From: AP-15 sp963774345 | Lineage (GTDB): Bacteria > Pseudomonadota > Alphaproteobacteria > ATCC43930 > CGMCC-115725 | Direction: 5' to 3' | Length of the DNA stretch: 64,000 bases | NCBI GenBank assembly: GCA_963774345.1 | Contig: CAVZFB010000031.1 | Span: forward strand, 62,001 to 126,000 | Shown: one piece after another, positions 53,459 through 63,014 of the stretch | Position numbering within the stretch: the first letter of the stretch is position 1 | Layout: each line of letters opens with the position of its first letter | Made by a program: the position numbers and the translations under genes | Notes under the pieces: model-generated | Databases searched by the model: none | What the model saw: only the letters and a program-made list of their open reading frames with translations | What the model was told of the DNA's origin: nothing

Positions 53459-54068
53459 TCACGGGCGGCAGGATGCCGGCAGCGAGGCTCATTCTAATCA
53501 GCTCCGACAGGCTGCGCGCGCCCATCTTGTCCATGATCCGGGCACGATGGACCTCGACCGTACGCGGGCTGATCGCCAGATCATAGGCAATGGATTTGTT
53601 AGGTAATCCGGCGAGCAGACCCAACAGGACTTCTCGCTCGCGCGGCGTCAACATCCCTAGCCGCTCCGCCGCCACAGAATCCTGATCGGGCGGCCTGGCA
53701 AGCCGTTTCAAGGCCGCCGTGGCACTATCGAGGATCGTCTCGGCGGCGAAAGGCTTTTCGATGAAATCGACCGCACCTACCTTCATCGCGCGCACCGCAA
53801 GCGGGACATCGCCATGTCCGGTAATCACGATCAGCGGGAACGAGAATGCTCGCTCGACCAAGCGCTGCTGCAATTCGAGCCCGTCCATGTCCGGCATGCG
53901 GATATCGGCAATCAGGCAGCCAGGACGCAAGCCCGGCGCCGCGGCGAGAAATTGAGGCGCCCCCGCGAAACTGCGCACGGTGTAGCCGCGCGCTTCGAGC
54001 AAGAGCGAAAGCAAGTCGCGCACCGCTTCGTCATCATCGACGACGTAAATGAACTGACTTGCCGACAT
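53454..54068 (-). CDS. fixJ: FixJ-type two-component response regulator
   Basis: A 204-residue regulator. The receiver has YVVDDDEAVRDLLSLLLEAR, the phospho-acceptor aspartate in CLIADIRMPDMDGLELQQRL, VITGHGDVPLAVRAMKVGA and DFIEKPF. The LuxR-type helix-turn-helix reads LTPREREVLLGLLAGLPNKS, IAYDLAISPRTVEVHRARIM. The GHGDVPLAVRAMKxGAxDFIEKPF run is characteristic of FixJ. With FixL it activates fixK-type genes when oxygen falls. A FixL-like kinase is encoded 7 kb downstream, beyond the hydrogenase operon. Confidence 0.87.
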   Translation of the reverse strand: MSASQFIYVVDDDEAVRDLLSLLLEARGYTVRSFAGAPQFLAAAPGLRPGCLIADIRMPDMDGLELQQRLVERAFSFPLIVITGHGDVPLAVRAMKVGAVDFIEKPFAAETILDSATAALKRLARPPDQDSVAAERLGMLTPREREVLLGLLAGLPNKSIAYDLAISPRTVEVHRARIMDKMGARSLSELIRMSLAAGILPPVN

Positions 54069-54451
54069 CGCCAGCCTCCTGAGCGTACAGCTCCGGCGAA
54101 ACGGTGCGGAAAAGGGTGCCGCTTGAGGGGCGCCAAATCCATCTTACGTGGACCTGCCGCCGGTGTCCCGCCGCCAGAACCGGGTTCGGCGTCGCTATTT
54201 GGCCGTACCCTGGCCTGACGTTCAAGTTCAGAGCGGCTCGCTCTCTCGCGGCCGGACCGGCGCCACAGCTCAGCACGGATTCGGGAGGGCTATTCTTGCC
54301 ACAAGATCAGCACCAGGTCGTCGAGCGCGGCTAGCCCATCGGGCAGGTCGAGCGGAGGAGAAGATTGTATAAATGGATTTGGTGTTATCCGCGGAAGCCG
54401 GCGGGACTCGACTGGTTGGCCGATCCCGCTGGGCGGTATGTCGATCCCAGC
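54069..54451. other. gap between fixJ and the stress-protein gene
   Basis: 383 bases upstream of fixJ. I find no gene with a ribosome-binding site and no FixK-type site. It presumably holds the fixJ promoter. Confidence 0.5.
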
Positions 54452-55318
54452 CTAGTGGGCGATCAAGACAGGTAGCGGGGCATCCGCGAGGACGCGTTGG
54501 GTGAAACCGCCGAACACCCATTCCCTGAGGCGGCTGTGGCCGTACCCGCCCATGACGAGAAGCCCGGCCTTGGTGCTGACGGCGGCGAGCAGCGTCTCAG
54601 CGGCGCCGTGTGCCCCGGGTGTCAGCCGCTCTACCGTGGCGGCAAGGCCGTGCCATGCCAAGCTGCGCGCCAACCGATCGGCGTCGTCGCGGCGGCCTTC
54701 CTCCTCCTCGACCGACATCACAACGATTTCCTTGGTGCGTGCGAGAAAAGGCATTGCCAGGGCGACCGCACGAGCGGCCTCCGTTGTTGGTTTCCACGCG
54801 ATCGCGATTTTTTCGGCCATCATTACCGCCGGCGCGGCGGCACCCGGGATCAACAAGGGTCGGCCGCTTTCGAGCAGCACGGCTTCCAGGATTGAGCGCG
54901 ATGCAGCATCATCCCCGCTGCCCCGCGATGCCACAATCAAGTCGGCGGTCATCCCGTAGGCTGCCATCCAGCGCGGCTCTTGGCCAGTCTCGACATGCCA
55001 TTGCGCCGACGGCTTGGTTCTCCCCTCTGCCGGCGACGCAGTTATCGTCAAGCCATTGTGCGCGCAGAATTCAGAGAAGATGCGCTGGGCTCTCGCCTCG
55101 CGCTCGCAGACCTCCTGCTCCAGCTGCTCGATCAGTCCAGAGGACAGAGCGCCGCCCCCGCCATCGGCGCTCATGGCGACCGCGGCCTCGATCGTGTCGA
55201 GGCGGACGTGCAGGACATCGAGATGGGCCGCAAAGGACCGGGCAGTCCGCAGTGCCACGGCAAAGGCCGCGACATCGGTGTCATTGCCCATCGCCGGGAC
55301 GAGAATGGTCTTGATCAT
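54452..55318 (-). CDS. universal stress protein (tandem Usp)
   Basis: A 288-residue two-domain Usp protein. The first half starts MIKTILVPAMGNDTDVAAFA and includes DLIVASRGSGDDA. The second half begins KIAIAWKPTTEAARAVALAM and ends GLLVMGGYGHSRLREWVFGG FTQRVL (G-2x-G-type motif), VPLPVLIAH-like tail. The start follows AAGGAG. A FixK-type palindrome lies 70 bases upstream. This type of protein accompanies low-oxygen regulons in several alphaproteobacteria. Confidence 0.85.
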   Translation of the reverse strand: MIKTILVPAMGNDTDVAAFAVALRTARSFAAHLDVLHVRLDTIEAAVAMSADGGGGALSSGLIEQLEQEVCEREARAQRIFSEFCAHNGLTITASPAEGRTKPSAQWHVETGQEPRWMAAYGMTADLIVASRGSGDDAASRSILEAVLLESGRPLLIPGAAAPAVMMAEKIAIAWKPTTEAARAVALAMPFLARTKEIVVMSVEEEEGRRDDADRLARSLAWHGLAATVERLTPGAHGAAETLLAAVSTKAGLLVMGGYGHSRLREWVFGGFTQRVLADAPLPVLIAH

Positions 55319-55387
55319 CGGCAGCTCCTTTTGCGAGGGGCTCGCGCATCACCTTATCCATTGATCACCAATATCGTCGAAATGGCT

Positions 55388-55401
55388 TTGACTCAGGTCA
55401 A
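55388..55401. promoter_or_regulatory. FNR/FixK-type palindrome upstream of the stress-protein gene
   Basis: TTGACTCAGGTCAA, a perfect palindrome of the TTGAC-N4-GTCAA form, 70-83 bases before the minus-strand start at 55318. Confidence 0.6.
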
Positions 55402-55504
55402 TCGCCGTGGCTGGGCCGTCACATCGCGGCCGCGGTCACTTTGCGGAAGCGGAGCAGGCCGAGCCCAAAATGTTGTCTGATAGCGCGACAATGGCCCGTC
55501 GCCG

Positions 55505-55518
55505 TTGACGTGGATCAA
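55505..55518. promoter_or_regulatory. FNR/FixK-type site upstream of the hydrogenase operon
   Basis: TTGACGTGGATCAA, about 153 bases before the first hydrogenase gene, on the side expected for its promoter. Confidence 0.6.
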
Positions 55519-55670
55519 GGCTGCGATGCGGCCGGCGGCCAAGCATGGGGCGGATCGGAACGAACGCACGTTTCGGCGCACATCTTGTCGGCCCGCATGT
55601 GACTCGGATTTCAAGTCACATCCCGAATGAACGCGCGCGCACCAATGGCCGAACAGCAAGGGGCTTGTCG

Positions 55671-56813
55671 ATGAAGTCGGTTCCGCGCAGCGTCCTGACG
55701 ACCGACGGCGTCGCAGCCCTGCTCGAAGCCTTGCGTCGGCGGGGCTACCGCGTCATCGGCCCGACGGTGCGCGACCGGGCGATCGTCTACGACGACATCG
55801 CCTCGCTCGCCGACCTGCCGCGCGGCTGGACCGACGAGCAAGATGGCGGGCGTTATCGGCTGCACCGGCGCAACGACAATGCGCTCTTCGGCTATGCGGT
55901 TGGACCTCATTCGTGGAAGAAGTTTTTGCACACGCCGGCGCAACGGTTGTGGACGGCCGAACGCGGACCCGAGGGGCTGCGCATTGTGCCGGAACCGGAA
56001 GCCACGGAACGGCTAGCGTTTGTCGGCGTCCGAGCCTGCGAGCTGCACGCGATCGCGATCCAGGACCGGGTCCTGCTCGATGGCGCCTATGCCGATCCGC
56101 ACTACCAGGCCCGACGCCAAGGGGTCTTCCTCGTCGCGGTCAATTGCGCCGAGCCCGCTGGCACCTGCTTTTGCGCCTCGATGAATACCGGCCCCAAAGC
56201 GGCGAGCGGCTATGATCTGGCGTTGACCGAGATCGTCGGCCAAGGGGCGCACCAGTTCATCGTCGAAGCGGGCAGCGAGGCCGGGCGCGTGGTGCTTGCC
56301 GAGCTGCCGCACCGTGACGCGATGCCCGAGGAAGTGGTGGCGGGCGATGCCGTCATCGCTGGGGCCGCCGCGCGGATGGGTCGCGTCATGCCAGCCGCAG
56401 AGGAGGTACCGCAACTGCTGCGACGCAATTTCGAGAATCCACGCTGGGACGAAGTCGCCGGGCGCTGCCTGACCTGCGGCAATTGCACGATGGTCTGTCC
56501 AACATGCTTCTGCACCACTGTCGAGGAGGTCACCTCACTCGACGGCTCCGAGAGCGAGAATATGAGACATTGGGATTCCTGCTTCACGATCGATTTCTCG
56601 TACCTGCACGGGGGCAGCGTGCGCACTTCGCCGCGCTCGCGCTATCGCCAGTGGATGACCCACAAACTGTCGACATGGTGGGACCAGTTCGGCACCTCGG
56701 GCTGCGTCGGCTGTGGCCGCTGCATCACCTGGTGCCCAGTCGGGATCGACATCACCGAGGAGGTGGCTGCAATCCGAGGCACCGACACTGCTGAGGCGGA
56801 ACAGGAGAGGTAA
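55671..56813 (+). CDS. hydB: group 3b hydrogenase beta subunit (4Fe-4S dicluster protein)
   Basis: A 380-residue iron-sulfur protein. Two ferredoxin-type cysteine clusters are at 266-279 (CLTCGNCTMVCPTC) and 345-355 (CVGCGRCITWC). The region around 120-170 (GVRACELHAIAIQDRVLLD, EPAGTCFCASMNTGP) is typical of the HydB/sulfhydrogenase beta family. It carries electrons between the hydrogenase core and the flavin subunit. The start at 55671 follows AAGGGG. First gene of a seven-gene operon with overlaps or very short gaps. Confidence 0.9.
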   Translation: MKSVPRSVLTTDGVAALLEALRRRGYRVIGPTVRDRAIVYDDIASLADLPRGWTDEQDGGRYRLHRRNDNALFGYAVGPHSWKKFLHTPAQRLWTAERGPEGLRIVPEPEATERLAFVGVRACELHAIAIQDRVLLDGAYADPHYQARRQGVFLVAVNCAEPAGTCFCASMNTGPKAASGYDLALTEIVGQGAHQFIVEAGSEAGRVVLAELPHRDAMPEEVVAGDAVIAGAAARMGRVMPAAEEVPQLLRRNFENPRWDEVAGRCLTCGNCTMVCPTCFCTTVEEVTSLDGSESENMRHWDSCFTIDFSYLHGGSVRTSPRSRYRQWMTHKLSTWWDQFGTSGCVGCGRCITWCPVGIDITEEVAAIRGTDTAEAEQER

Positions 56814-56817
56814 CGGC

Positions 56818-57285
56818 ATGCAGGTGCATGGGCTCGAAAGGCTGATTGCCGAGCACCCGTTCTTCGCCGGCATGGCGCCGGAGCATTGCGACCTGATCGG
56901 CGGCTGCGCCAGAAACGTCCGGTTCGGCCCAAGTGAGTACCTGTTTCGCGAGGGCGAGCCAGCGAACGAGTTCTTTCTGATCCGGCACGGACGGGTGGCC
57001 CTCGAGGTCATGGCGCCGGGCCGCGGGCCGTTACGCTTTCTGACCGTCAACACCGGGGAGATCGTCGGGGAAGCGTGGCTCGTTGCGCCGTATCGCTGGA
57101 TCTTCGACGCGCAGGCACTGGAGTTGACCCGCGCGTTGTCGATCGACGCCCGATGCCTGCGCGACAAATGTGAAGAAAACCACGATTTCGGCTACGAGAT
57201 GATGAGGCGTTTCATGGCGATGCTGGTGCAGCGCCTGCACGCCGCGCAGCTGCAGATCCTCGATGTCTACGGCCCCGGCGCCTGA
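56818..57285 (+). CDS. cyclic nucleotide-binding domain protein in the hydrogenase operon
   Basis: A 155-residue single cNMP-binding fold: HPFFAGMAPEHCDLIGGCAR, REGEPANEFFLIRHGRVALE, and TVNTGEIVGEAWLVAPYRW in the phosphate-binding cassette position, where the usual arginine pattern (GExxxRxA) is altered. No DNA-binding domain follows. It may sense a ligand or redox state and modulate the hydrogenase, or only scaffold it. It lies between the beta and gamma subunit genes, starting four bases after the first. Confidence 0.85.
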   Translation: MQVHGLERLIAEHPFFAGMAPEHCDLIGGCARNVRFGPSEYLFREGEPANEFFLIRHGRVALEVMAPGRGPLRFLTVNTGEIVGEAWLVAPYRWIFDAQALELTRALSIDARCLRDKCEENHDFGYEMMRRFMAMLVQRLHAAQLQILDVYGPGA

Positions 57286-57292
57286 GCCGCCG

Positions 57293-58096
57293 ATGGTGCC
57301 GGTCGGGGCGCGGGTCCACGGCCGCCGCCGCGAGACGCGCGATACCTGGACGTTGGCGATCGATGCCGGCGGATTCGAGTTCCAGCCTGGCCAGTTTAAT
57401 ATGCTTTACGCGTATGGCATCGGCGAGATTCCGGTCAGCCTCAGCGGTGACCCGGGGATGCCCGGTCCTCTCATTCATACGGTCCGCGCTGTTGGGGCGG
57501 TGTCGGAGGCGATAACGCGGCTGAAGCCGGGCGATGCGCTCGGGGTGCGCGGCCCCTACGGCACTGCCTGGCCGGTCGCGAAAAGTCAAGGCAGCGACGT
57601 GGTTTGCGTTGCCGGGGGGCTCGGGCTCGCGCCTTTGCGACCGGCGATCTACCGGCTGATCGCCGAGCGCGACCGCTACGGCAGCATCGTGGTGCTTTAC
57701 GGTACCCGCAGTCCGGCGGACATCCTGTTCCGGCGCGAGCTCGAACGCTGGCGTCGCCGGCTCGACATCGAAATCGAGGTGACGGTCGACCACGCGGACA
57801 GCCTCTGGCGCGGCCATGTCGGCGTCGTCACAAATTTGGTCGGCCGCGCTGCTTTCGATCGGGACCATGCCGTCGCCCTGGTCTGCGGCCCGGAGATCAT
57901 GATGCGCTTCACCGCCGGCGCGCTCGAGGCCGCCGGTATCGCCCCGGAGCGGATCTTTCTTTCCTTGGAGCGCAACATGAAATGCGCCGTCGGGCAATGC
58001 GGTCACTGCCAGTTCGGCCCGACCCTGGTATGCCGCGACGGAGCCGTCATGCGCTACGACCGGGTCAGCCGGCTCTTGGCCGTGCGGGAGTTGTGA
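57293..58096 (+). CDS. hydG: group 3b hydrogenase gamma subunit (FAD/NAD(P)-binding)
   Basis: A 267-residue ferredoxin-reductase-family protein. FAD binding: FQPGQFNMLYAYGIGEIPVS. NAD(P) binding: VVCVAGGLGLAPLRPAIYRL and ALVCGPEIMMRFTAGAL. The C-terminal CAVGQCGHCQFGPTLVC binds a 2Fe-2S cluster. It passes electrons between NADP(H) and the iron-sulfur chain. I start at 57293 (MVPVGARVHGRRRETRDTWT); an ATG at 57263 inside the preceding gene is possible. Confidence 0.9.
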   Translation: MVPVGARVHGRRRETRDTWTLAIDAGGFEFQPGQFNMLYAYGIGEIPVSLSGDPGMPGPLIHTVRAVGAVSEAITRLKPGDALGVRGPYGTAWPVAKSQGSDVVCVAGGLGLAPLRPAIYRLIAERDRYGSIVVLYGTRSPADILFRRELERWRRRLDIEIEVTVDHADSLWRGHVGVVTNLVGRAAFDRDHAVALVCGPEIMMRFTAGALEAAGIAPERIFLSLERNMKCAVGQCGHCQFGPTLVCRDGAVMRYDRVSRLLAVREL

Positions 58097-58097
58097 G

Positions 58098-58872
<775 letters not shown>

Positions 58873-58883
<11 letters not shown>

Positions 58884-60159
58884 AACGCTGCGGGTCGATT
58901 ACATCGCGCGGGTCGAAGGCGAAAGCTCGCTGGATCTGCGGGTTCGCGACGGCAAGGTCGAACGTGTCCGCCTCAGCATCTTCGAGCCGCCGCGATTTTT
59001 CGAGGCGTTGCTGCGCGGACGCGGGTTCGGCGAGGTGCTCGACATTGTCGCGCGAATCTGCGGGATCTGTCCGATCGCCTACCAAATGAGCGGCGTGCAC
59101 GCCATCGAGGACGCGCTGGGGATCGTGGTCGACCCGCCGACCCGCGTCCTGCGCCGGCTCCTCTATTGCGGCGAGTGGATCGAGAGCCATGCGCTGCACA
59201 TCGTGATGCTGCACGCCCCCGATTTTCTCGGCTATCCCGACGGCATCGCGATGGCCCGAGACCACCCCGACGCCGTGCAGCGCGGGCTCGCGCTCAAAAA
59301 GGTCGGCAACGAGCTGCTAACCTTGCTTGGCGGCCGCGCGATCCATCCGGTGAACGTAAGGGTCGGCGGGTTCTACCGGGTGCCGAGCCGTAGCGAGTTC
59401 GCCCCGGTGGTGGAATTGCTGAAACACGCACGCGACCTGGCGATCGCAACTTTGCGCTGGGCCGCAACCTTTTCGTTTCCCGACTTCACCCACGATTACG
59501 AGTTCGTCGCCCTGCGTCATCCCGACGAATACCCGATGAACGGCGGGCGGATCGTGTCCTCGGCCGGTCTTGACATTGCCGCCGCCGATTACGAAACCGA
59601 GTTTATCCAGCGCCAGGTACCGTACTCAACGGCGCTGCATTCGGTGCTGGGACGGCGCGGCGCCTATCTCGTCGGACCGATGGCGCGGTATGCGCTCAAC
59701 CGCGACCGATTGCCGGCGGAGGTGCGCGCGCTTGCGGACGAGGCCGGCCTCGGCCCGACGTGCAATCCGTTCCGTAGCATCCTCGTTCGCGCCGTCGAGG
59801 TGGTCTACGCCTGCGGCGAGGCGCTGCGGTTGATCGCCGACTACGAGCCACCGGCGCGAGCCTTCGTGCCGGCCGAGCCGCGGGCCGCTGTCGGCTATGG
59901 GTGCACCGAGGCGCCGCGCGGCATCCTCTATCATCGCTACCGGCTCGATGCCGAGGGCACCATCGTGGAAGCCCGCCTCGTTCCGCCGACCTCGCAAAAT
60001 CAGGGCGTAATCGAAGAGGACTTGCGGCGGGTCGCAACCGCGGGTCTCGATCTCGACGAGGAGGCGCTGAAAGCCAATTGCGAGCAGAGCATCCGCAACC
60101 ATGACCCGTGCATCTCCTGCGCGGCGCATTTCTTGACACTGCGCCTGAACCGGGCGTGA
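58873..60159 (+). CDS. hydA: group 3b [NiFe] hydrogenase large subunit
   Basis: A 428-residue catalytic subunit. Nickel ligands: RICGICP at residues 61-67 and DPCISCAAH at 411-419, followed by a 9-residue tail (FLTLRLNRA) removed by the maturation protease. The short length, the L1 form RICGICPIAYQ and the operon order place it with cytoplasmic NADP-linked group 3b (sulfhydrogenase) enzymes. These couple H2 to NADP+ reversibly, some also reducing sulfur. Start overlaps the small subunit gene by 11 bases. Confidence 0.93.
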
Positions 60160-60662
60160 GCGGCGGCGGCCCACTCAGCGTGCTTGTCGCCGCGATCGGG
60201 AACCCGGATCGCGGCGACGATGGCTTTGGGCCGGCGGTCGCCGACCGGCTTCAGGGAAGGGTGCCGGCCGGGGTTCGGGTTATCGAATGCGGCGGCGATG
60301 TCCTTAGCCTAATTGAGGAGTGGGCCGGGTTCTCGGCGGTCCTGGTCGTCGATGCGGCAGCGCCGATTGGACGACCGGGCCGCATCCATCGTGTTGATCT
60401 CCACGGCCCGTCGCCCCTTGTCACCTTTGCGTGCGGCTCCACGCATGCCGTCGGGATCGCCGAGGCGGTAGAGCTTGCCCGCATTCTCGGCCGGTTGCCC
60501 CGCCACCTTGTCATTTACCTGGTCGAAGGCGAGCGGTTCAACATCGGAGCGCGAATGTCGCCAGCGGTCAACGAGGCCGTCGATAGAGTGGCGGAGAACA
60601 TCCTCGCCGAACTTTCGCGGAGGTCGGCGGCGCTTCAGGAAGGATCGGCCGACCATGCATGA
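60156..60662 (+). CDS. hydrogenase maturation protease
   Basis: A 168-residue HycI/HoxW-type endopeptidase starting with GTG that overlaps the large-subunit stop (GTGA). VLVAAIGNPDRGDDGFGPAV carries the metal-binding residues of the GNxxRxDDGxG motif, VIECGGDVLSLIEEW the second, and ACGSTHAVGIAEAV a third with histidine. It removes the C-terminal tail of the large subunit after nickel insertion. Confidence 0.9.
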   Translation: MSGGGPLSVLVAAIGNPDRGDDGFGPAVADRLQGRVPAGVRVIECGGDVLSLIEEWAGFSAVLVVDAAAPIGRPGRIHRVDLHGPSPLVTFACGSTHAVGIAEAVELARILGRLPRHLVIYLVEGERFNIGARMSPAVNEAVDRVAENILAELSRRSAALQEGSADHA

Positions 60663-60918
60663 GACAGCTCTGGTCCGCGATATCGTTCACCGCATCGAAG
60701 AACTGGCGCGCTCGGCGGGCGCGCGTCGGGTGACTGGGGCCAAAATCTGGCTCGGCGCGCTGTGCCATCTTTCTGTCGAGCACTTTCGCGAGCATTTCGT
60801 CATCGAAGCGCGAGATACCGTCGCCGCGGGGGCTGCATTGGAAATCGCAGTGTCGGACGATCCTCACGCCCCGCATGCGCAGCAAGTCCGGTTGGAGAGC
60901 GTCGATATCGATGAATGA
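60655..60918 (+). CDS. short HypA-like nickel-insertion protein
   Basis: An 87-residue protein. MHETALVRDIVHRIEELARS has the nickel-binding Met1-His2-Glu3 start of HypA, and IWLGALCHLSVEHFREHFVI matches its helix region. Normal HypA proteins have about 113 residues with a C-terminal CxxC..CxxC zinc domain. Here there are no such cysteines; the protein ends HAQQVRLESVDIDE. It is the last gene of the hydrogenase operon and overlaps the protease gene by eight bases. It may need another HypA for full activity. Confidence 0.8.
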   Translation: MHETALVRDIVHRIEELARSAGARRVTGAKIWLGALCHLSVEHFREHFVIEARDTVAAGAALEIAVSDDPHAPHAQQVRLESVDIDE

Positions 60919-61093
60919 GGCCGACGGGAACGCTCGGCTCCGGCTGGCGGGACGCAGATGCTCCGATCTGCTCCCCACGAGGCGCGGGTTTCGCCGATCT
61001 GACGGCGCTTTGACCTGATCAAGGCACGCGGCCTCGATCCACATACGCGGGCCTCGTCAGACGCTGCCAGCCTTAGCACAACGCCGCTGCCGG

Positions 61094-62641
61094 TCATCGA
61101 GCTTCGTCTGATTCCTGGCGGCTCGCGATCGGCAGGGTCATCCGGAATACGGTGCCGCGCGTCGATCCGGGCGTGGTTGTCAATCGCCCGTGATGAGCCT
61201 CGACGATCTCCCTGCAGATCGACAATCCGAGGCCCATTCCGGTCTTCTTCGTCGTTACAAATGGCTGGAACAGCCGATTGGTCATCTCCGGTGCGATGCC
61301 GGGGCCGCTATCGGCGACAATCACCTCCGCCATTTCCTGATCCGGGACAGTTCGCGTGGCGACGACGAGTTCGCGCAGCTCCATCTCCTCCATCGCCTCG
61401 ATGGCGTTGCGAACGAGATTGAGCACGACCTGCTGAATTTGCACATGGTCGACGAGGACCGGCGGCAAGGAATGATCGAGCTCTAGCGTGGTGCGCACGC
61501 CGCGTTGCCTCGCGCCGACGAGAGCAAGGGCGAGCGCTTCCTCGACCAATTGGTTGAGGCTCTCGATGCGGCGCTCGGTTTCGCCTTTGCTGACGAATTG
61601 GCGCAACTGACGGATGACCTCGCCGGCGCGCTGAGCCTGAGCGACCGCCTTCTCCATGATATCGCCGAGACGTTCGGGGCTGCCGGCACCGGTAGCCAGC
61701 AGTTGCCGACCAGCCTCCAGGTAATTCGTCACCGCCGTGAGCGGCTGATTGAGCTCGTGCGCCATCGTCGAGGCCATCTGTCCCATGACGCTGAGCCTCG
61801 AGGCGTGCAACAGCTCGGCCTGCAGATCCTGAATCCGGCGCTCGGCCTCCTGTCCCTCGGTCAAATCACGCACGAATCCGGTGAAAAACCGGCTTCCCAT
61901 GAAGGCGAACTCACCGACTTGCAACTCCATCGGAAAAGTCTCGCCACCTTTGCGCAGACCCACGACCACCCGTCCGATGCCGATGATCCGACGCTCGCCG
62001 GTGCGAAGATACCGGTCGAGATAGCCATCATGCACATCGCGGTAAGGCGTCGGCATCAGGATGTTGACGTTACGCCCGATCACCTCGCTGCTGTCATAGC
62101 CGAATAGCCGCTCAGCCGCCGGGCTGAAGGACTGGATCGTTCCCTGCGCATCGATTACGACGATCGCGTCGGGGACCGTGTCGATGATCGAGCGCAGCCG
62201 CAGCTCGCTTTCGCGCTGTGCGAATTCTCCTGCCTTGCGGTCGGTGATGTCGCGAATGATGCCGATAAAGACCGGTTCGTCGCCGTCGCGCGCCTCGCCG
62301 ACGGAGAGGTCCATCGGAAACACCGACCCGTCCTTGCGTTGTCCGACGACCTCGCGGCCAATCCCGATGATCTTCTTGTTGCCTGTGTGCAGATAGTTGG
62401 CGAGATAGGTGTCGTGTTGGCCAGCATAGGGCTCGGGCATCAGGCGCTTAACGTTGCATCCGATCAGCTCTGCCGCGGCATAGCCGAAGAGCCCCTCGGT
62501 TGCTTGATTGACGGAGCAGATCGTGCCAGTCCGGTCGATGACCACGATGGCGTCGACGGCGGTGTCGACGATTGCCCGATAGAGCGAATCGGCGAAACTT
62601 CCGCCATTTTCATTTTCGACTCCCGACCCCGCCGCACCCAT
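61094..62641 (-). CDS. fixL: FixL-like oxygen-sensing histidine kinase with two PAS domains
   Basis: A 515-residue kinase. PAS1 (about 18-135) and PAS2 (143-262) both contain the FixL haem-pocket pattern: His76 in PYAGQHDTYLANYL and Arg96 in IIGIGRE; His204 in PYRDVHDGYLDRYL and Arg224 in IIGIGRV. The transmitter has the phospho-histidine 295 in MASTMAHELNQPLTAVTNYL and the ATP site QQVVLNLVRNAIEAMEEM, ADSGPGIAPE and KTGMGLGLSICR. No membrane span, so cytoplasmic. I start at 62641 behind GAGGG. It converges on the hydrogenase operon. Confidence 0.85.
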   Translation of the reverse strand: MGAAGSGVENENGGSFADSLYRAIVDTAVDAIVVIDRTGTICSVNQATEGLFGYAAAELIGCNVKRLMPEPYAGQHDTYLANYLHTGNKKIIGIGREVVGQRKDGSVFPMDLSVGEARDGDEPVFIGIIRDITDRKAGEFAQRESELRLRSIIDTVPDAIVVIDAQGTIQSFSPAAERLFGYDSSEVIGRNVNILMPTPYRDVHDGYLDRYLRTGERRIIGIGRVVVGLRKGGETFPMELQVGEFAFMGSRFFTGFVRDLTEGQEAERRIQDLQAELLHASRLSVMGQMASTMAHELNQPLTAVTNYLEAGRQLLATGAGSPERLGDIMEKAVAQAQRAGEVIRQLRQFVSKGETERRIESLNQLVEEALALALVGARQRGVRTTLELDHSLPPVLVDHVQIQQVVLNLVRNAIEAMEEMELRELVVATRTVPDQEMAEVIVADSGPGIAPEMTNRLFQPFVTTKKTGMGLGLSICREIVEAHHGRLTTTPGSTRGTVFRMTLPIASRQESDEAR

Positions 62642-62744
62642 TCGCCGAACCCTCGAAGTTGGGCTCGCCGACGGCGATCCTCTTCGGAAGCGAGTCCTGA
62701 ATAACATGGACAAACTGCTCGGCGGAACCCTCGAAGAAGCGGTG

Positions 62745-62917
62745 TCAGCGCTCGCAGAGGGCCTTAATTTCGTGGGTCTCGATCGTGTCGCCTGTCGGCG
62801 ATTCGAGCTTCACCACTTCGTGGCCATCACGAAGGAGGATGCATGCCACCGCGATCGCAGCCCCTCGGTCTGCTGCCGGAGCACGAAATTGTTGATCGCC
62901 GCGCCGATAATGCACAT
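62745..62917 (-). pseudogene. small protein gene, possibly frameshifted
   Basis: MCIIGAAINNFVLRQQTEG in one frame and AVACILLRDGHEVVKLESPT, then GDTIETHEIKALCER, in the next, joined near 62860, would give about 57 residues. The second part looks like real protein sequence. No family recognised. A FixK-type site lies 43 bases upstream. Confidence 0.35.
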
Positions 62918-62959
62918 GCCAACCCATCGGCTAAATTGACATGGTTCGCAGGAGCACCA

Positions 62960-62973
62960 CTGATTCATATCAA
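62960..62973. promoter_or_regulatory. FNR/FixK-type site upstream of the small gene and fixL
   Basis: CTGATTCATATCAA, nine of ten conserved positions, in the gap between the receiver gene and the fixL-like gene. Confidence 0.5.
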
Positions 62974-63014
62974 CATGCTGCCGAATTGCCGAGCTCAAGA
63001 CCAGCCGTGGAGCG

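Noticed and set aside
61012..61025. TTGACCTGATCAA, similar to a FixK-type site
   Set aside because: The half-sites are separated by three bases rather than four, and it lies between two convergent genes where a promoter is not expected.
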